64,000 nt of DNA from Ancylostoma caninum (lineage: Eukaryota > Nematoda > Chromadorea > Rhabditida > Ancylostomatidae): positions 1,426,001 to 1,490,000 of the forward strand of contig JBAJFG010000187.1 in the NCBI GenBank assembly GCA_037903475.1, written 5' to 3'. Positions 10,791-23,162 of this stretch are shown piece after piece (the stretch's first letter is position 1; each line of letters begins with the position of its first letter). The notes below the pieces were generated by a model that was not told where the DNA came from, did not search any database, and saw only the letters and a program-made list of their open reading frames with translations. Both the position numbers and the translations under genes were made by a program.

Positions 10791-11663
10791 GCCTTCCGTA
10801 TTCGAGCGACAGGCGATCGTCACAGGCCGGCGCGGGAAGACCTCACGTCACATCCCCAGATCGCACAGCATCTTTGAGGAGAATCGCATCGACATCTTTG
10901 CGATTATAAACACATGTTTGTCAGAAGCAGTAATGTAAGTATGTATATCTCTAGAATTTTCAAGCGTTGCACCAGTAAATTTGTGTTATTATGGGTTGAA
11001 TTTTTCAGCGGATTATAAGGAAGAATCACTTTTTGGTGCCATGGTAATCGCCGAGATTGAGCCGCCAAGGCTTACACTGCCATATTTACATGGATCCTCT
11101 ACTCTGCGGACTTAATTTGATTCTTTCGTACTGCACACGGCAGCCAAAGTACAGCTCTCACTATGAGGGAGTATAACAAGACGTCTGCAATTTATGATTG
11201 TTATGAGGCTCCGAAGCACAATCGTATTTCAAAACAGGAGTGTATGAAATTCCCAGTAGCACTTGTCATCAACAGGAATGTCCCGCTGACAGCGTCTATA
11301 TAATAAAGCAAAAGTTAAAGTTTCTTCCTCAACAGTTACGTTGATCCTGATTCCTCTTATCTCTTTCACTCTACAGAAATAAGTACCTACGAAGGATTTA
11401 GGCGTGGGCGCTTCAGACCACTGCTCGTTGTTTCTCCTGAAGAAGGTTTTTTTGACAGTAGACATATGCTGAAAATCTCCTTAATATGTTGTTTGTTATT
11501 CTGTGTACTTGCGCCGGATTTCAGACCCCTGCGTGCGGCTGCGGTGCAGTCGGCGAGCGGTCACAGCGCGGTCGCACTAGCCCACTGTGTCCGAAAGTCT
11601 ACATGACAACAACTCATTGAGATTAGTGTCGCAGCTGTCGGCGCTCGTTTCAATTTGTTGGTT
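10791..11663. other. Possible SINE body, then intergenic DNA
   Basis: A GC-richer stretch to about 10910 follows the tRNA-like head. The rest is unremarkable AT-rich DNA. Confidence 0.3.
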
Positions 11664-11713
11664 GTGTGGCTATTTAGTTGCACTGGGATTAATGGCTACT
11701 AAAATAGCCACAC
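11664..11713. repeat. Hairpin, 15-bp arms
   Basis: GTGTGGCTATTTAGT at 11664 pairs with ACTAAAATAGCCACAC at 11698-11713, with one bulged base and about 19 bases of loop. It may be the ends of a very small MITE. Confidence 0.7.
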
Positions 11714-13947
11714 TACAACGACCTGACGCAACACGAGTTTGATGAATTAGTCGAAATAGCGTACTGACGCTTAATTACTGCGTTGGCGAGAAAAAAGTGG
11801 AGCATTTGCACTGTTCAATTTTGCCGTGTGATGGGAAGACTTTCTGAACATTCTATTGTTGAGTCATTGAGTTGTGGAAGTACTGAGATCACGCATAGTG
11901 GTGTAGATGAGTCAGCCACCATACTTTACTCAGCCGGAATGCAAAAGGCGGTAACCTCCCTTTCCCGATGAGAACGTTGCTTCTTGCCATTTGCAGTAAA
12001 GACGATTCCTGCTCTAATTGGTGTTCTTTGCAGGGATACACCAACAACCTTACATAATATCAGAGTGACCATTAATTGCTGGATACTAGAGCCAAGGTGT
12101 TCTTTTCGTCTGATCGGTTTTACCTACTGACGTCGTTGCATCATTGCTACTGGTACCACTGGTTCTTGAACCCCACCCATTTGATGTATTAAATAAATAA
12201 ACAAACAACCTCATTAAATACTAGTTTGGTGCAAAATTGATTGCCGAAACGAATACTTCAGTTGAAATTGTTATAACTTGCCACAAAGGCAGCACCCACG
12301 AAAATTTTCAATTCCGAGATTTAAACATGACCGTGGGTTCTCGACCATGAAGAACATGAATGTGCGGGACATTTTTAATGAAAGTCACGGGAAAGCAATT
12401 TTCGAATGCTCCGAAATTGTTGCCATTGAATGAAACGGTCGGTTTGCCAGGTTTGGGGGTAGAGCAAAAAGTCGATAACACCGACTTGATCGCCACGTAT
12501 TTCCTCAACGCATTTGGATATTTGCGCGGTTTTGCAGCACATTCAAGTTAGATTCCAGTGAGAAAGGAATAGAAATCAGAAGAAAATGAAGTGTAAGCTG
12601 CACAGACGTACTAGTGAAGGAAAACGAGAACAAGTGTGAAAGAACGGAAAAGAAATAGTGAAAATACACAAAATAGAAAAAATGAATGTTATAAGTAGAG
12701 AAAATGGGAAACAGATGGGAAAAGTAAAATTAGAAAGCAAACAGACAGTTGCAGCCACATTAATATAAGAATGATAGAGAAAAGTGTGTGGAACAAACTT
12801 CTTGCACCGAAAAGACTGAGCGATTGTAGGTGAAAACAGCTGATTTGTTCCAACGTCGCCCCATGGCTATTTCTGCGTAGCAGGCCAACTCGTACCAGCA
12901 GGTCAACTCGTACCAGCAGGCGGCGTTAGAACCGTTGAACTGGAGTTCTACTTGTGATATCTCATGAAATGCGGAGTCTCCGACAACATTTTCATTGCAG
13001 AATTGTCGGGAGAATGTCTGAGGTTCAATAACACTCAAAAGTTCAAAGGTGAAAATTATCGTGGGTGCTGCCTTTAAACACAGCATTCTTCATCAGTTTG
13101 ATAGTGAAAATGATATGCCTCTACATTGAAAACTACGATCGCAGAAATCTACAGACTTCTGGAAGGCGATTTTGACATGCTCTAGACCAGCAATCTGCTG
13201 CTTTCATAGGTTTGCATCTGGGACTCGGCAAACTCAGTAACGGAATCGTCTGATTTATGAGGAAAATGAGTGAGAACCTCGATGCCTCACTGCGCTCGTT
13301 TTTCCCTGGTGAGTTTTTAAGTGAGAGGCTTGGCGCCACCCTAGAGCAAGGGAAAACCTGATTCTGTTCACCATTACCAGCCATACGCACGGGAGAATCT
13401 TGGACACAACTCCGAATTACATAATTAGGATTCTGCTGTCAACTGTCTGTCAACAAAAACAATTGAAGAGCGAAGTCCAACTTCTGGCCATGAGGAGCTC
13501 ATGCGCTACGTGCTGTTTTAATGATAACGTGACGAGGTATCTAACAGGTATGTAGTGCCTGAATGCGCATTTATCCCCTCACTTTTTTGCTACGAACTTA
13601 CCTGCTGCTGTTCACTTTAAGTTTTTCAAGGGTACAGAAACAATGCCGGGGAGGAATAAAATTCCAGCAGTTTTCTTGTACGAGTTTAAACTTGACCACA
13701 GTGTTGTCTTAACATATACATTCAATTTTTTGGACATCTCGACGAAACTTTATGAGGAAAATGGTACGCAGACAGGATAATGCAGAGAATATTCCCTAAG
13801 AATCCAACAATACTCAAGTGAATTATTTTCCTTTGCAAGAAGATACAAGTGCTTGTTGCATTCGTGAAGATTCGCCGAATATTATGGTTTCTAATTTATT
13901 TATTGACAACCTACAGCGCCGGTCAATCATTTTTGCATCACGAAATT
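11714..13947. other. Intergenic DNA, no gene seen
   Basis: A short direct repeat (AACTCGTACCAGCAGG, twice near 12888-12920) and short open frames on both strands lacking splice context or known motifs are all I see. Confidence 0.35.
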
Positions 13948-14006
13948 GCGCCCATCTGGTCGGCCGCGCCGCGCCATGTACGTGGTGCTGCAGGGCAGAT
14001 GGGCGC
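13948..14006. repeat. GC-rich hairpin
   Basis: GCGCCCATCTG (13948-13958) pairs with CAGATGGGCGC (13996-14006) around a GC-rich loop containing GGCCGCGCCGCGCC. Similar GCCGCGCC words recur elsewhere in the window, for example near 14157, 33706 and 56192. Confidence 0.65.
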
Positions 14007-14862
14007 CATGGTTGTCGAGCTTTAATGTTTTGATGTTCCACTTATGTTTTCCACTGTTTTTCTTTGTTTCTTCATTTTCTTTCCAAAATACATGGATCAG
14101 CTTGGCACCATGCATGAGTTACATAGCAACTCCCTACAACCACAGCACAACGGTCTGCCGCGCCGCGTAGGCGCTGCAGAGCGTTAGACCAGATTGGGGT
14201 ATTTTGTGATACAAACGTGATTGACCAGTACTGTAATGCTATCACCAAGCTGACGTTATAGTTGCTAGGTGGGAAAAAGGATTGTACTATCGATTTGCAC
14301 TGAGATCTGTGTTTTTACCTTGGCTTTGCAGAACTCCATATTTTCACTTTTCTGAGTTATGTAGACTCTTTTTGGATGTCTTTATTCTTGTTTATTCTTT
14401 ATTATTACTCCACACTTCCTTCCTTTTACACATTTCCTTTATTTTCCTATCTTTTGCTAATTATCTACGTTTTCACGACAATGCAGCTTCAGCCACAGTT
14501 ATTTATGTCTCAAAAGAATAGGTGAACGAGGCACGGTGTACGCGGTACGACAAACATTCTGAGACAGACTCTGTTAGCTCAGCTGATATTTTAGTAGCTA
14601 CGTAGATCAAATTACTACCAAAACATAAAGAGCACGCATAAGTATTATTCCTTTGAGTGTAATGGTCAGACCATAAAATAACGAACAGCTGCAATTGTTA
14701 TCGCAAACATCTCACTATTATCCCTACATAACACATCAAACCTCGCGATTCCATCGGAATTCTCTCTGAAATTGGCACTGGTGAAGTTCTTGGCTCAGTA
14801 CGTGTCACCGTTGTCATCTCACTTTTTCAGGCCCTACCTCGTTAGTTCTCGATTTTCAGGAG
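14007..14862. other. Upstream region of the possible secreted-protein gene
   Basis: Nothing firm is visible until the acceptor GATTTTCAG at 14851-14859, which precedes the ATG at 14863. No promoter can be identified. Confidence 0.3.
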
Positions 14863-16497
14863 ATGCTCGTAGTATATTCGCTGTTGTCAGTGTTGCTCTC
14901 TGCAGTCTTCTGTGCAGATAACACTTTTTTGCTACCAGATGGACACAGCGATGGGACAGATTCACAAGAAGGGTTGGTATAACTTCAAGCTTTTTTCGTT
15001 CAGTTAATTGGAATTAATATTGAGGTGATGCTCATCTCTACAGATTATTGAACTTCATGTTCACTTATCATGAAGCTTGGACTTTACATACACTCCCACC
15101 ATACATTACCCTACATTCACTCACATATCGTCTACATTTTTGAGATATTATGTTCCGAGTTTAGTGAGACTTTTCTTGAACTGAAGTATTAATCATAGTT
15201 GGTATATCTCTACGGGACTGAGTCAAAAATATTTTTGGAGCCAGTTAGTCTCATCGAGTGACTATTCAATTTCTCAGATCTAAATTAATAGGGCTCAGTG
15301 TTGAATAGGAAAATGTGAGGTGAGGGAGAAAGAGAGCTCTTCGACACTTTCGGTTACTGACAACCGAGACACAGGCTTGTGTTGAATTTAATCCGGATTT
15401 GGATTTGTTGGAAGAGCACGTGAAAACTGGGATACTAGTTGAACCCCCCTCCCTCCTCCTCCCGTCGACGATCACACTTAGTGTCTTAGAACCTACAGTG
15501 GCGGCCAGATATGTATTTAGCACCCTGCCAATTTTGGGAGATCAACTGATGAAAATATAAAATCCGTACATCAAGCTTGGAGTGAGCTATCAGGACGGTA
15601 CTTGAGAATGTGATAGTCTTAACATTCTCATTCTAACCTCTACATGCTATGGTCTATTAGCTCATAGATGGCGCCTGATCTAACATTGTCTGCAATTACG
15701 ACTTTGCCTGCAGAACGCGTCTGGAAGGATGTTTTAGCGGATGGCAGTGGGGAAACATAAGAATGGAAGGAACCACACCATATGGATATCAAAACAGTGC
15801 AAAAAATAGATCGGTTCGCCTAAAAATGGTAAAGTCGTAGTTGCGGACAAAGTCAGATCGGGCGCCCTCTGTGAGCTAATAGACTGTATGCTTCTCAAGA
15901 ACATGTTTCCGAATAGATTTGCACTCATACTTTGCATTTAGAGCTGAAAATGCAGTACTTTTGAAAATATTTTCGTTTCTCTCCCACTCGATTCCATCTG
16001 GTCAAGGGAAAATGTGGTTTCATTCCTGGTATTAGTGCGCGTTTTGCCATAGTAGCTTACATGCGCAGTTTTGCACCTCATAGAAGGAAACGAGCAGTCC
16101 ACACAGCTAAAAAATTGGTAGAAAAAGGATCCATAGTGAATACAAAGCGGAGACATGCGTTTTGGCTGTGGATTTTTCTCTGTTTTGCGCTACTAGTAGG
16201 CATTTAGGTACTCACGGGAAAAGGTTGCTTTATTCTTGTGATTTAATTATGTGAAATTTTTGACAAAATTTGCCGGTTCGTTTCTGTCCCTGGCTCCAGC
16301 TGGTACTGAGAGTACGCTTACAGCGTTTACAGCGAAATGTTAAGCAGAAAAGTGCCTAGTTCAAATCACCACCTCATTTCTCTCCATTAGCACATACAGA
16401 ACTTTTATACCTACATAGTTTGAGAAAACTGACAAATTTGAAAATTTGTTTTTGTTCCAGTTTCAAACGAATCTGTGACAGTGGTAAGCAAGGGTAG
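14863..16497 (+). CDS. Possible small secreted peptide, two exons
   Basis: Exon 1 (14863-14972) starts with ATG three bases after a TTTTCAG acceptor, a position typical of nematode spliced-leader trans-splicing. It encodes MLVVYSLLSVLLSAVFCADN, a convincing signal peptide with cleavage likely after the Cys-Ala, then a short acidic, polar stretch ending DSQE. A GT at 14973 could be the donor. The best in-frame partner is exon 2 at 16461-16497, after TTTGTTCCAG, giving FKRICDSGKQG and a TAG stop. AATAAA follows near 16596. The product would be about 48 aa. The intron of about 1.5 kb holds a TIR element. Exon 1 is fairly convincing. The donor is not a strong one, and exon 2 is a guess that transcripts could overturn. 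Confidence 0.4.
15651..15886. mobile_element. Foldback/MITE-like element with about 56-bp TIRs
   Basis: Left arm 15651-15708 starts GGTCTATTAGCTCA and right arm 15830-15886 ends TGAGCTAATAGACT. The arms match as inverted repeats with only a few substitutions (GCGCC(T/C)GATCT and TACGACTTT are shared). There is no coding capacity. It lies inside the putative intron of the secreted-peptide gene. I could not find a clear target-site duplication. Confidence 0.75.
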
Positions 16498-18871
16498 GGA
16501 AGCTTCCATAGAGTCTCAACACATACTCAAACTGGTTTTGATTGCTCGTTCTTGAGCTGAGAAATGCAAAAAATTCTGTGGTCCCAAAATCGTGGTAAAT
16601 AAAACCACAAATAAACTAAACAAAAAAGGCAATACTATATGTACCATACTTTAAAAAAACTACAAAAGAACTTGTTAAACTTGAAGAAGCAAAAAATATG
16701 TAATAAGCATAACTTGATAACATTAAAATATGAAAATTATAAATCATCATCAGTTTTTCGTTCAGTTTGAGGGAATAAACAAATCTTACGGTATTCCAAG
16801 AATTGGTCTTCTGTATGAACCTTTATTTGTCACCATAACTTTGCACAGCCTGGAGATGTATAGAAATAATCACCCAAAAATCTATATCACTAGTCTCCCT
16901 CACCTAACGGTGCGTTGACCATTGTTTTTGTGTTACCAATTAATTTTGGCGTAAGCAAACCTTCTCAGGAAGGCCCCAACTTGGAGTCCCACTTCACCGT
17001 TTTGTTACAGTGCCTTTCGTGGATTTTTGTTTTTTCTTTGGCACACCATTTACGTTGGTGTATCGAGTAAACAAATAAATATTTACATACCACACCACAT
17101 TTTAACAGTGGTGCGACTAATGCGATCCTTCTGTGCGGGGAAAGAACTTGACCTGTTTTGAATTTAAGCTACCAGGCCGACGAGACAGATACCGCCGCTT
17201 CTATTTGTTCTCCCAACCGATAGAATAACGTGTCCAGTAGTTGTTACGAAGTCAGTATACGTCACATCATGCGTATCTATGTGCATGGTACGAAATAAGC
17301 GGATCAAAACGCTGATTATAGAGGACGACATCAGCGGTACTCATTTGTCTGAAAGGTCTCAGAGATCTACTGACCAAGGATTGCTCCCCCATCAGAGTGT
17401 AGCTCTTCCGGTTAGTGGAAATATGGCTAAGAATCAGATTGAGGATTCATTAATGAAATGGATCTTGATCTAGTCAGAAGTGAATCATTAGCTAGCATAA
17501 GACATATGTATACAGATGAGACCCCTTAAAGGGAAACTGATAGGTACCTAGATACATCATTTTGGATCAGCTCTACTTAATTATCTTTCTTTAGTAAACA
17601 AAACCAGAAAAATGGCGTCACATTTACTCTACCTGGTCAAAGCATTTTACTAACTACCGACTGCGTCTTCCTTCTTTACCGCTCCTCAAGGACGAATTGA
17701 AGAATAGTTACGACTAATTTGCAGTTCGTTTCCTTTGCATGTTAACTCCCAGCTAAAAGTTAATGCAAACCTAAACCTACCTTCTTTTCTCGTTGTTTTG
17801 TGAGAGATAGCAAATTTGACACAAAATAGTCCATGCTTATGCGTGAAGAATGTCGCTATTCTGGCGTGTTGGGGATTCCGAATCTTGACCTCTTGGACTT
17901 CATCTATGTATGGAAAGTTGCAAAATGATGTCCTTATTCATCACTAATCTCCGCGTTGTTACCTTCAGAAACGCTACTGGAATGGCTTTGTGACGCACAT
18001 GCACCATTGACTAGATGGACGATGCTATGCTATTATAGGGTCTCATTTTTAGGCGACTCTATTTCCGCTATATATACTAATGGGAAACGGATGCAGTCGA
18101 AATTGAAAACTTCAAAAAAAAAACTAAGAAAAACCCAAGTGAAAAATGCACTGTTAGTCGACATTTTCGGTCAATACTAGGCATGAAAGCGTAGAAATCC
18201 CGTCCTCGAAGTCAGGGATGTATTACTGTCACCAGTATGAGGAATTTGCAGGGTGCGTCGTAAATATTGACGCACTGAAGTTGTGCTGTAAAAAAGACAA
18301 CATCCCGAAAACCAGTATGCAATGCGTTTCATAATTATGAGATCACTCCCGAAGTTTCCGGAGTGGTAGCAATTAGGGGAAGTTTCTGCTATATATGACA
18401 GATTCCGCACCATGAAAGACCATTGTAGCCTCTTCCCAGTACCTCTTACCCTATAATATTTACGACTACTTTTTTTTTTACTTTACATACCGTTCACGAA
18501 ACTACGGGTGTCGGGACCGACATGCCCAATCTGTTTTTTTTTGTTCTATATTAGGTTTTTCGGTGTAAAGTTTGCTCAATCAGAAGTAAATACTGGTAGA
18601 AGGACCATGGACTAAAACGCGGACATTTTCAATTAATATCAAGCATTCTTGACAGTGCACAACCACACCGCATAAACTCAGTCCGTGAATGCACCAGTAT
18701 TCACTCCTTCCCGAATGTCGTATATCTTATACATAAATGCTCTATTTTATTTAGTTTTCCTGGACACGTTGCGTTGAGGCCAGACTACACGTTTTGGAAT
18801 ATGATGAAGGTGCTACGAAGAATGTTCGACTCAAACCCTGAACGACGGAGCCAGAGAGAATGTGAGCAGCT
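16498..18871. other. Intergenic DNA, no gene seen
   Basis: AATAAA near 16596 may serve the preceding gene. Otherwise this is AT-rich DNA with short frames only. Confidence 0.35.
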
Positions 18872-19094
18872 ACAGTCCGTTAGCTCAGGGAGTGCACCAG
18901 GGTGGACTTTGTGTGCAAGTGCGACCGCAGTGGTGGCGGTCGGCTGATCGGCTGGTTCGATCGGAGACGGTAGCGAAGCATCGGAATCGAAGGAATCACA
19001 TCACATTCATATCAACACTTACAGAAAAAGGTGTTAATGCAGGCCGATCTGCAAACGAAATCCACCCTGGTGCACTTCCTGAGCTAACGGCAGA
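18872..19094. mobile_element. Foldback element whose TIRs resemble a tRNA A-box
   Basis: Left arm 18872-18917 contains CCGTTAGCTCAGGGAGTGCA and CCAGGGTGGA. Right arm 19051-19094 is its inverted counterpart (TCCACCCTGGTGCACTTCC, GAGCTAACGG). About 40 bp match with a few changes. TAGCTCAGGGAGTGCA resembles a polymerase III A-box, and GGTTCGATCGG at 18954 resembles a B-box, so it may be a tRNA-derived sequence that became inverted. A GC-rich inner hairpin (ACCGCAGTGGTGGCGGT) lies at about 18923. Confidence 0.7.
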
Positions 19095-19378
19095 CCATAC
19101 GTAACGTTCAGAATGTGTTTAAAAAATTTTGTCGATTCAAAAATTCTCATTATTCCATGTCCTCATTGTGTTGGATGTGAGGTAAACCCGTGTCAAGAGT
19201 TTTCTTCTGACCTGAAAGTGCGGACCACGTCTGGATTTTTGGCACTTGGCACCTAGAATAACTTTCAGTAAAAGTTATTTATTTTTCAATAGTACAGGTG
19301 GAACCTTTTCCAACAGAAAGAGTAAGGCGAATGTAAGTTTCATGGTCAACAACTTCTCATGCTAGTATTTCTAAGAGA

Positions 19379-19863
19379 CTTCGAAAGACCACAGCCACTC
19401 CGGAATATTTTTGAGATTTCTGGATGAAAAGAATCTCCAGGAGCTGCTGATCACAAGGATTTATGTGATTCCGAGCAAAATTGCTAGAAAACCCGCTGTC
19501 AAGCATCAACCTTCAGGGCGCTTGTGGAGGGGAGGGGCGGGACTAACGCGCCAGGACGAGATTTCTTAACAACACATTCCTGCAACTTATGAGTAGCTTC
19601 GTACTTCTCTGAGAGTCCTTCATAATCGGCTTCCTAAATGATAGAAAGTGCGCTCCATCTGTGACGAATGAGGGAGTACATTGTGCGAAAACCTGACACT
19701 CGATTTTGGCCCCGCCCACAAGTGCCACAGAAGTTGGGGCTGAAAACTGCTTTATCGACAATTTTGCGCGGAATCCCTTATATCATTGTTGTCAGGAGCT
19801 CCTGGAGAATCTTCTCATATGGGAATCTCAAATTCGATTCTGAGGTGGGACGATGCCTTCAAG
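19379..19863. mobile_element. Long-TIR MITE family, copy 1
   Basis: The element is about 485 bp with inverted arms of roughly 120-150 bp. Left arm words CTCCAGGAGCTGCTGATCAC, TTATGTGATTCC and GCGCTTGTGG recur inverted at the right (TATATCATTGTTGTCAGGAG, GGCCCCGCCCACAAGTG). Related copies lie at 32226-32709 and 36669-37203. It has no coding capacity. The three copies are well diverged, so the family is old. The interior between the arms is not shared. Confidence 0.8.
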
Positions 19864-20572
19864 GGACTTCTCTGACTCCTCAAATTACAAAGCTTTCTTT
19901 TTTTTTTGGAATTTGAATAGTTTTTCTTGTGGTTTAAATGACCGGAAGTTCCGGGAAAAAGCACTTTCCAAGCAAGACTCATTTACAGTGCCGTTCCCAT
20001 TCCGCGATCTACGATCCAGGCGAATGTTGCTGAACTTCTCAAAGGCGTATTGAACTCATTTTTCTCTCTGTGATAAGACGTTGTTGTGCTGATGTACAGC
20101 AATAAATCATTCCAGCTGTTATGTGTAGTTGTGCATTTGTGCGTCTGGTGTTCATAACACATCGATGTGTCCAAGGAGTTTATCGTGCTTCATGCAAAAG
20201 CTAACAATATTAGTGGATTCAACGATGTTATTAGCATGGTATACATTAGAACTCCTCACATGGCAGATATACTCCACTCGCGAACACGAACATGCGGCAT
20301 GTGTCTTCGATACAGCGACAACGAGCTGAAACTGTAATTTTACTTATCTCTATTTACTCATTTTTATTTTTTCACGTACAGCATTCATTCATTGATTGGT
20401 TTTCGGACGTTGTCAAAGGATGTGTAGTGGGGATGCGCCATCATGAGGGAGAATGGGGTTGGGGGGGGGGGGGATATTGTATACATACAAGGTTGGTGCA
20501 AATCAACGCCTCCCGCCTTCCACTGTCAAACAGATCTCAATTCCGTTTTAATGTGTCGAAATACAAACTGCT
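19864..20572. other. Intergenic DNA with a 13-G run
   Basis: A homopolymer of about 13 G lies at 20461-20473. Short frames here, including 20292-20705, run across simple sequence and the next TIR element and are not supported as genes. Confidence 0.4.
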
Positions 20573-20765
20573 GCTATACTTCACGTGGAGTACAACGCCC
20601 GCGTCACACTTCTCCAGAAAATATCGATTTTGGTGTGTATCGATTGCTGATGTCTCGCCCAACAGCGACGCCAGCGATGCTACACCCAAAATCGATAAGT
20701 TTTGAAATCAATGTCGCCGGTGCGCGCGCGCGTGGGATGTTATACATCACGTGGAGTGTAGTCGC
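20573..20765. mobile_element. Small TIR element with inner perfect hairpin
   Basis: The inner arms ATCGATTTTGGTGTGTATCG (from 20623) and CTACACCCAAAATCGAT (to 20696) pair well. The outer arms, each containing CACGTG followed by a GCGC-rich block, extend the inverted symmetry to about 20573 and 20765. A GCGCGCGCGC run at about 20723 breaks the right arm. Confidence 0.65.
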
Positions 20766-22839
20766 AACTATCGGGTGCAAATGCGCGTAACGGCCGGACG
20801 AGTCCCACTGAAATGTGGGGGAAAGGATTAAAATCCACCAATTTTCCAAAGTACTTTACAACATCCCAATTTCCTTTATAAGACGAAACCAGTGACGGAG
20901 GTGTAATTTCTCGGGAGGGAGTGTTTTGTGTGTGGCCAACCATAAAATTCGGCGATGGGATTAATAACAAGTCATAAATAGAACAAGGGATCAAAAAATG
21001 CATCCAGGTGTAGTTATAAAGGAAATCCAAGCTCTCCCCCCTCCCTCGTAAATCGTTAACCATAAAAATGCCGCCACATCTCCTAAATTCTTATTACGCA
21101 GAACCCTCAGGCATATAAAGTGAAGGATATTTTCAAGAAAACCTCAAGGTTAAAAATAGGAAGTGTGAAATACGTGAGCAAATCAAAACGAGGGAGATAA
21201 AACTAGAAAGCAAGGAAAATGAGACTCACCTCCTCGACTTTTCGACGCTATTTCCAGCCTCTTCGTTCGTGCAGGTGCTGAAATAGGGTGGTCTATTATG
21301 GCAGGATATTGTAGGAATTTGTTTCTGACGTGTGTTTTCGGCTGTTCCTTTTCATATGCTGGTTTTTTGACGAAAATTGAAGTGTTTCCCTACAAAAAAT
21401 AGTTTCAAGAGTCTGCCCAATTCAATGGACCAGACCTGGTGGCAAGATTGAAGTTGAGGGTATGCTCACTACACAAACATGAGCTCTTATCAAAACATGG
21501 AGAGAGAAAACTGGGGTACTGTCGAGCGATGCTACAACAGCTTTAAAGGCGGGACATGACACCCGGCCGCTACAGCAGCCGGGTCGATCTTCTCTGTAGG
21601 GCCCATGTTTTTCGGACCTGTCCTTATTGCACCTATTATAATGACCTATTGACCTTAATTATTAAGGCTGATGAATATTATATATGAGATGTGAGCCAGT
21701 GGGTTTCTAGATGTCAAAACGGCGATTAGGCGAAATTTGAAACATAAGAAAATAAAGTTGGTTTAAAATTCATATAGTTTTGAAAAACAATTTTTTTTTG
21801 GTTTTTTGAAAACATTTGAAGAAAGATTAAACTAAACCTTCGACTTCTCATATGTTTCGACCACAATCATAATTGTGACGATTGTTTTTTATTTTTTTCA
21901 CAAAGTAGGTTTTCTGGTACCCAAGTCCGGGAGGCGAGCTGTTCATCCGCGGGGGGGGGGGGGGTGGGCTATATCGGATAAACCGCTACATCAGCGGGTG
22001 AATAGCTACATGTCCAGATAAACAGTAATACTGAATAAGGAACTACTACATAAGTATAAGCCAGTAAGTTAGTATTTCTCACTAAAGCAAAAAATTCACC
22101 CAGCTGTTGGGAAATGGCCTGTACATCTAACCTTATTATGTTATGTAAGAGAGCATTTCTTCATTTAACTAGTGGCCCCGTAAGCCACGTTACTGTGCTA
22201 ATTTCCAAAGTGTGAAAGTATTGGCCCGGTGTGGTTTTTCGTGCGCGCCAACAGGTTGTGTGAGATTCACGTCCTCAACTCGAGCTACACTATTTCACAA
22301 CTGTATATGTATAGCTATAACATTATTCAGTCCAAAAGAGCACGTAGCGTAGCGAATGAGAGAAGATAACTGACAGAATCCGTGGATCAATTTGCTTTGT
22401 TCTTTCCATCTCTGTCTTTCGCGAGCAGCGAGCATACCAAGGACCGCGTGAAATACAGAACAGAACTGATTTTGTATTGTACAAATCACTCAGTCAATAA
22501 CTCAGTAAGCCAATCATACACACACCCTCAGCATTACCACTGTATGTGACTATCCCATCCTTCTAATTCAAACCGAACTTATTCTGAAAACTTTATACTT
22601 TTCCAAAGTTTTTAACAAAAACTGAAAGAAAACATTATTGTGGGGAGAGAATAAGCATCACGAGCGCCTATTTCCACCAATCATCTTTGTCATTCCTCAT
22701 CGATATTCACCGACACGACGTGGTTCATTTATACTGAACCATAAAAGTTCCAAGTGATGATTAAGAAAGTGATTAAGAAATTGCAAAGCAATGAACTGAA
22801 TTCGCTGACTATTGAAATTCACGTGACCTAGGGAAGGGA
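20766..22839. other. Intergenic DNA, no gene seen
   Basis: A hairpin ACCCGGC/GCCGGGT lies at 21561-21584, and a run of 14 G lies at 21951-21964. No supported gene. Confidence 0.35.
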
Positions 22840-23162
22840 GATGATCAACAGGGTTGATGGGATAAATGAGTAGGAGCATAAGTTATTGGTTATTTTTCGC
22901 TTAAGCTCAGGAAACGAAGATGCTCCATGAGATTGGTGGGATACTTGAGGAGGTGATCCATGGTGTTGGCGGCATACATGGGATGGATGCGTAATTTATT
23001 GTCTAGGCTTTTGCCTGAGTTTCTGGAACGGGAGGTAATCCACAAGGTAGGCAGCATACATGAGGTGGGTGCGTAAGTTATTTTCTAGATTTTTGCCTGA
23101 GTTTCTAGTAAGGGAGGTGGTTCACAGGGTCGGCGAGATACATTGGGTGAGTGCGCAAGTTA
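22840..23162. repeat. About 82-bp tandem array, about 4 diverged copies
   Basis: The word TTGCCTGAGTTTCT occurs at 23011 and 23093 (82 bp apart). Weaker copies upstream share GGGAGGTGATCCA, GGCGGCATACATG and GTGCGTAAGTTATT. Divergence rises to the left. The array runs straight into the 80-bp satellite at its right edge. Confidence 0.75.
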
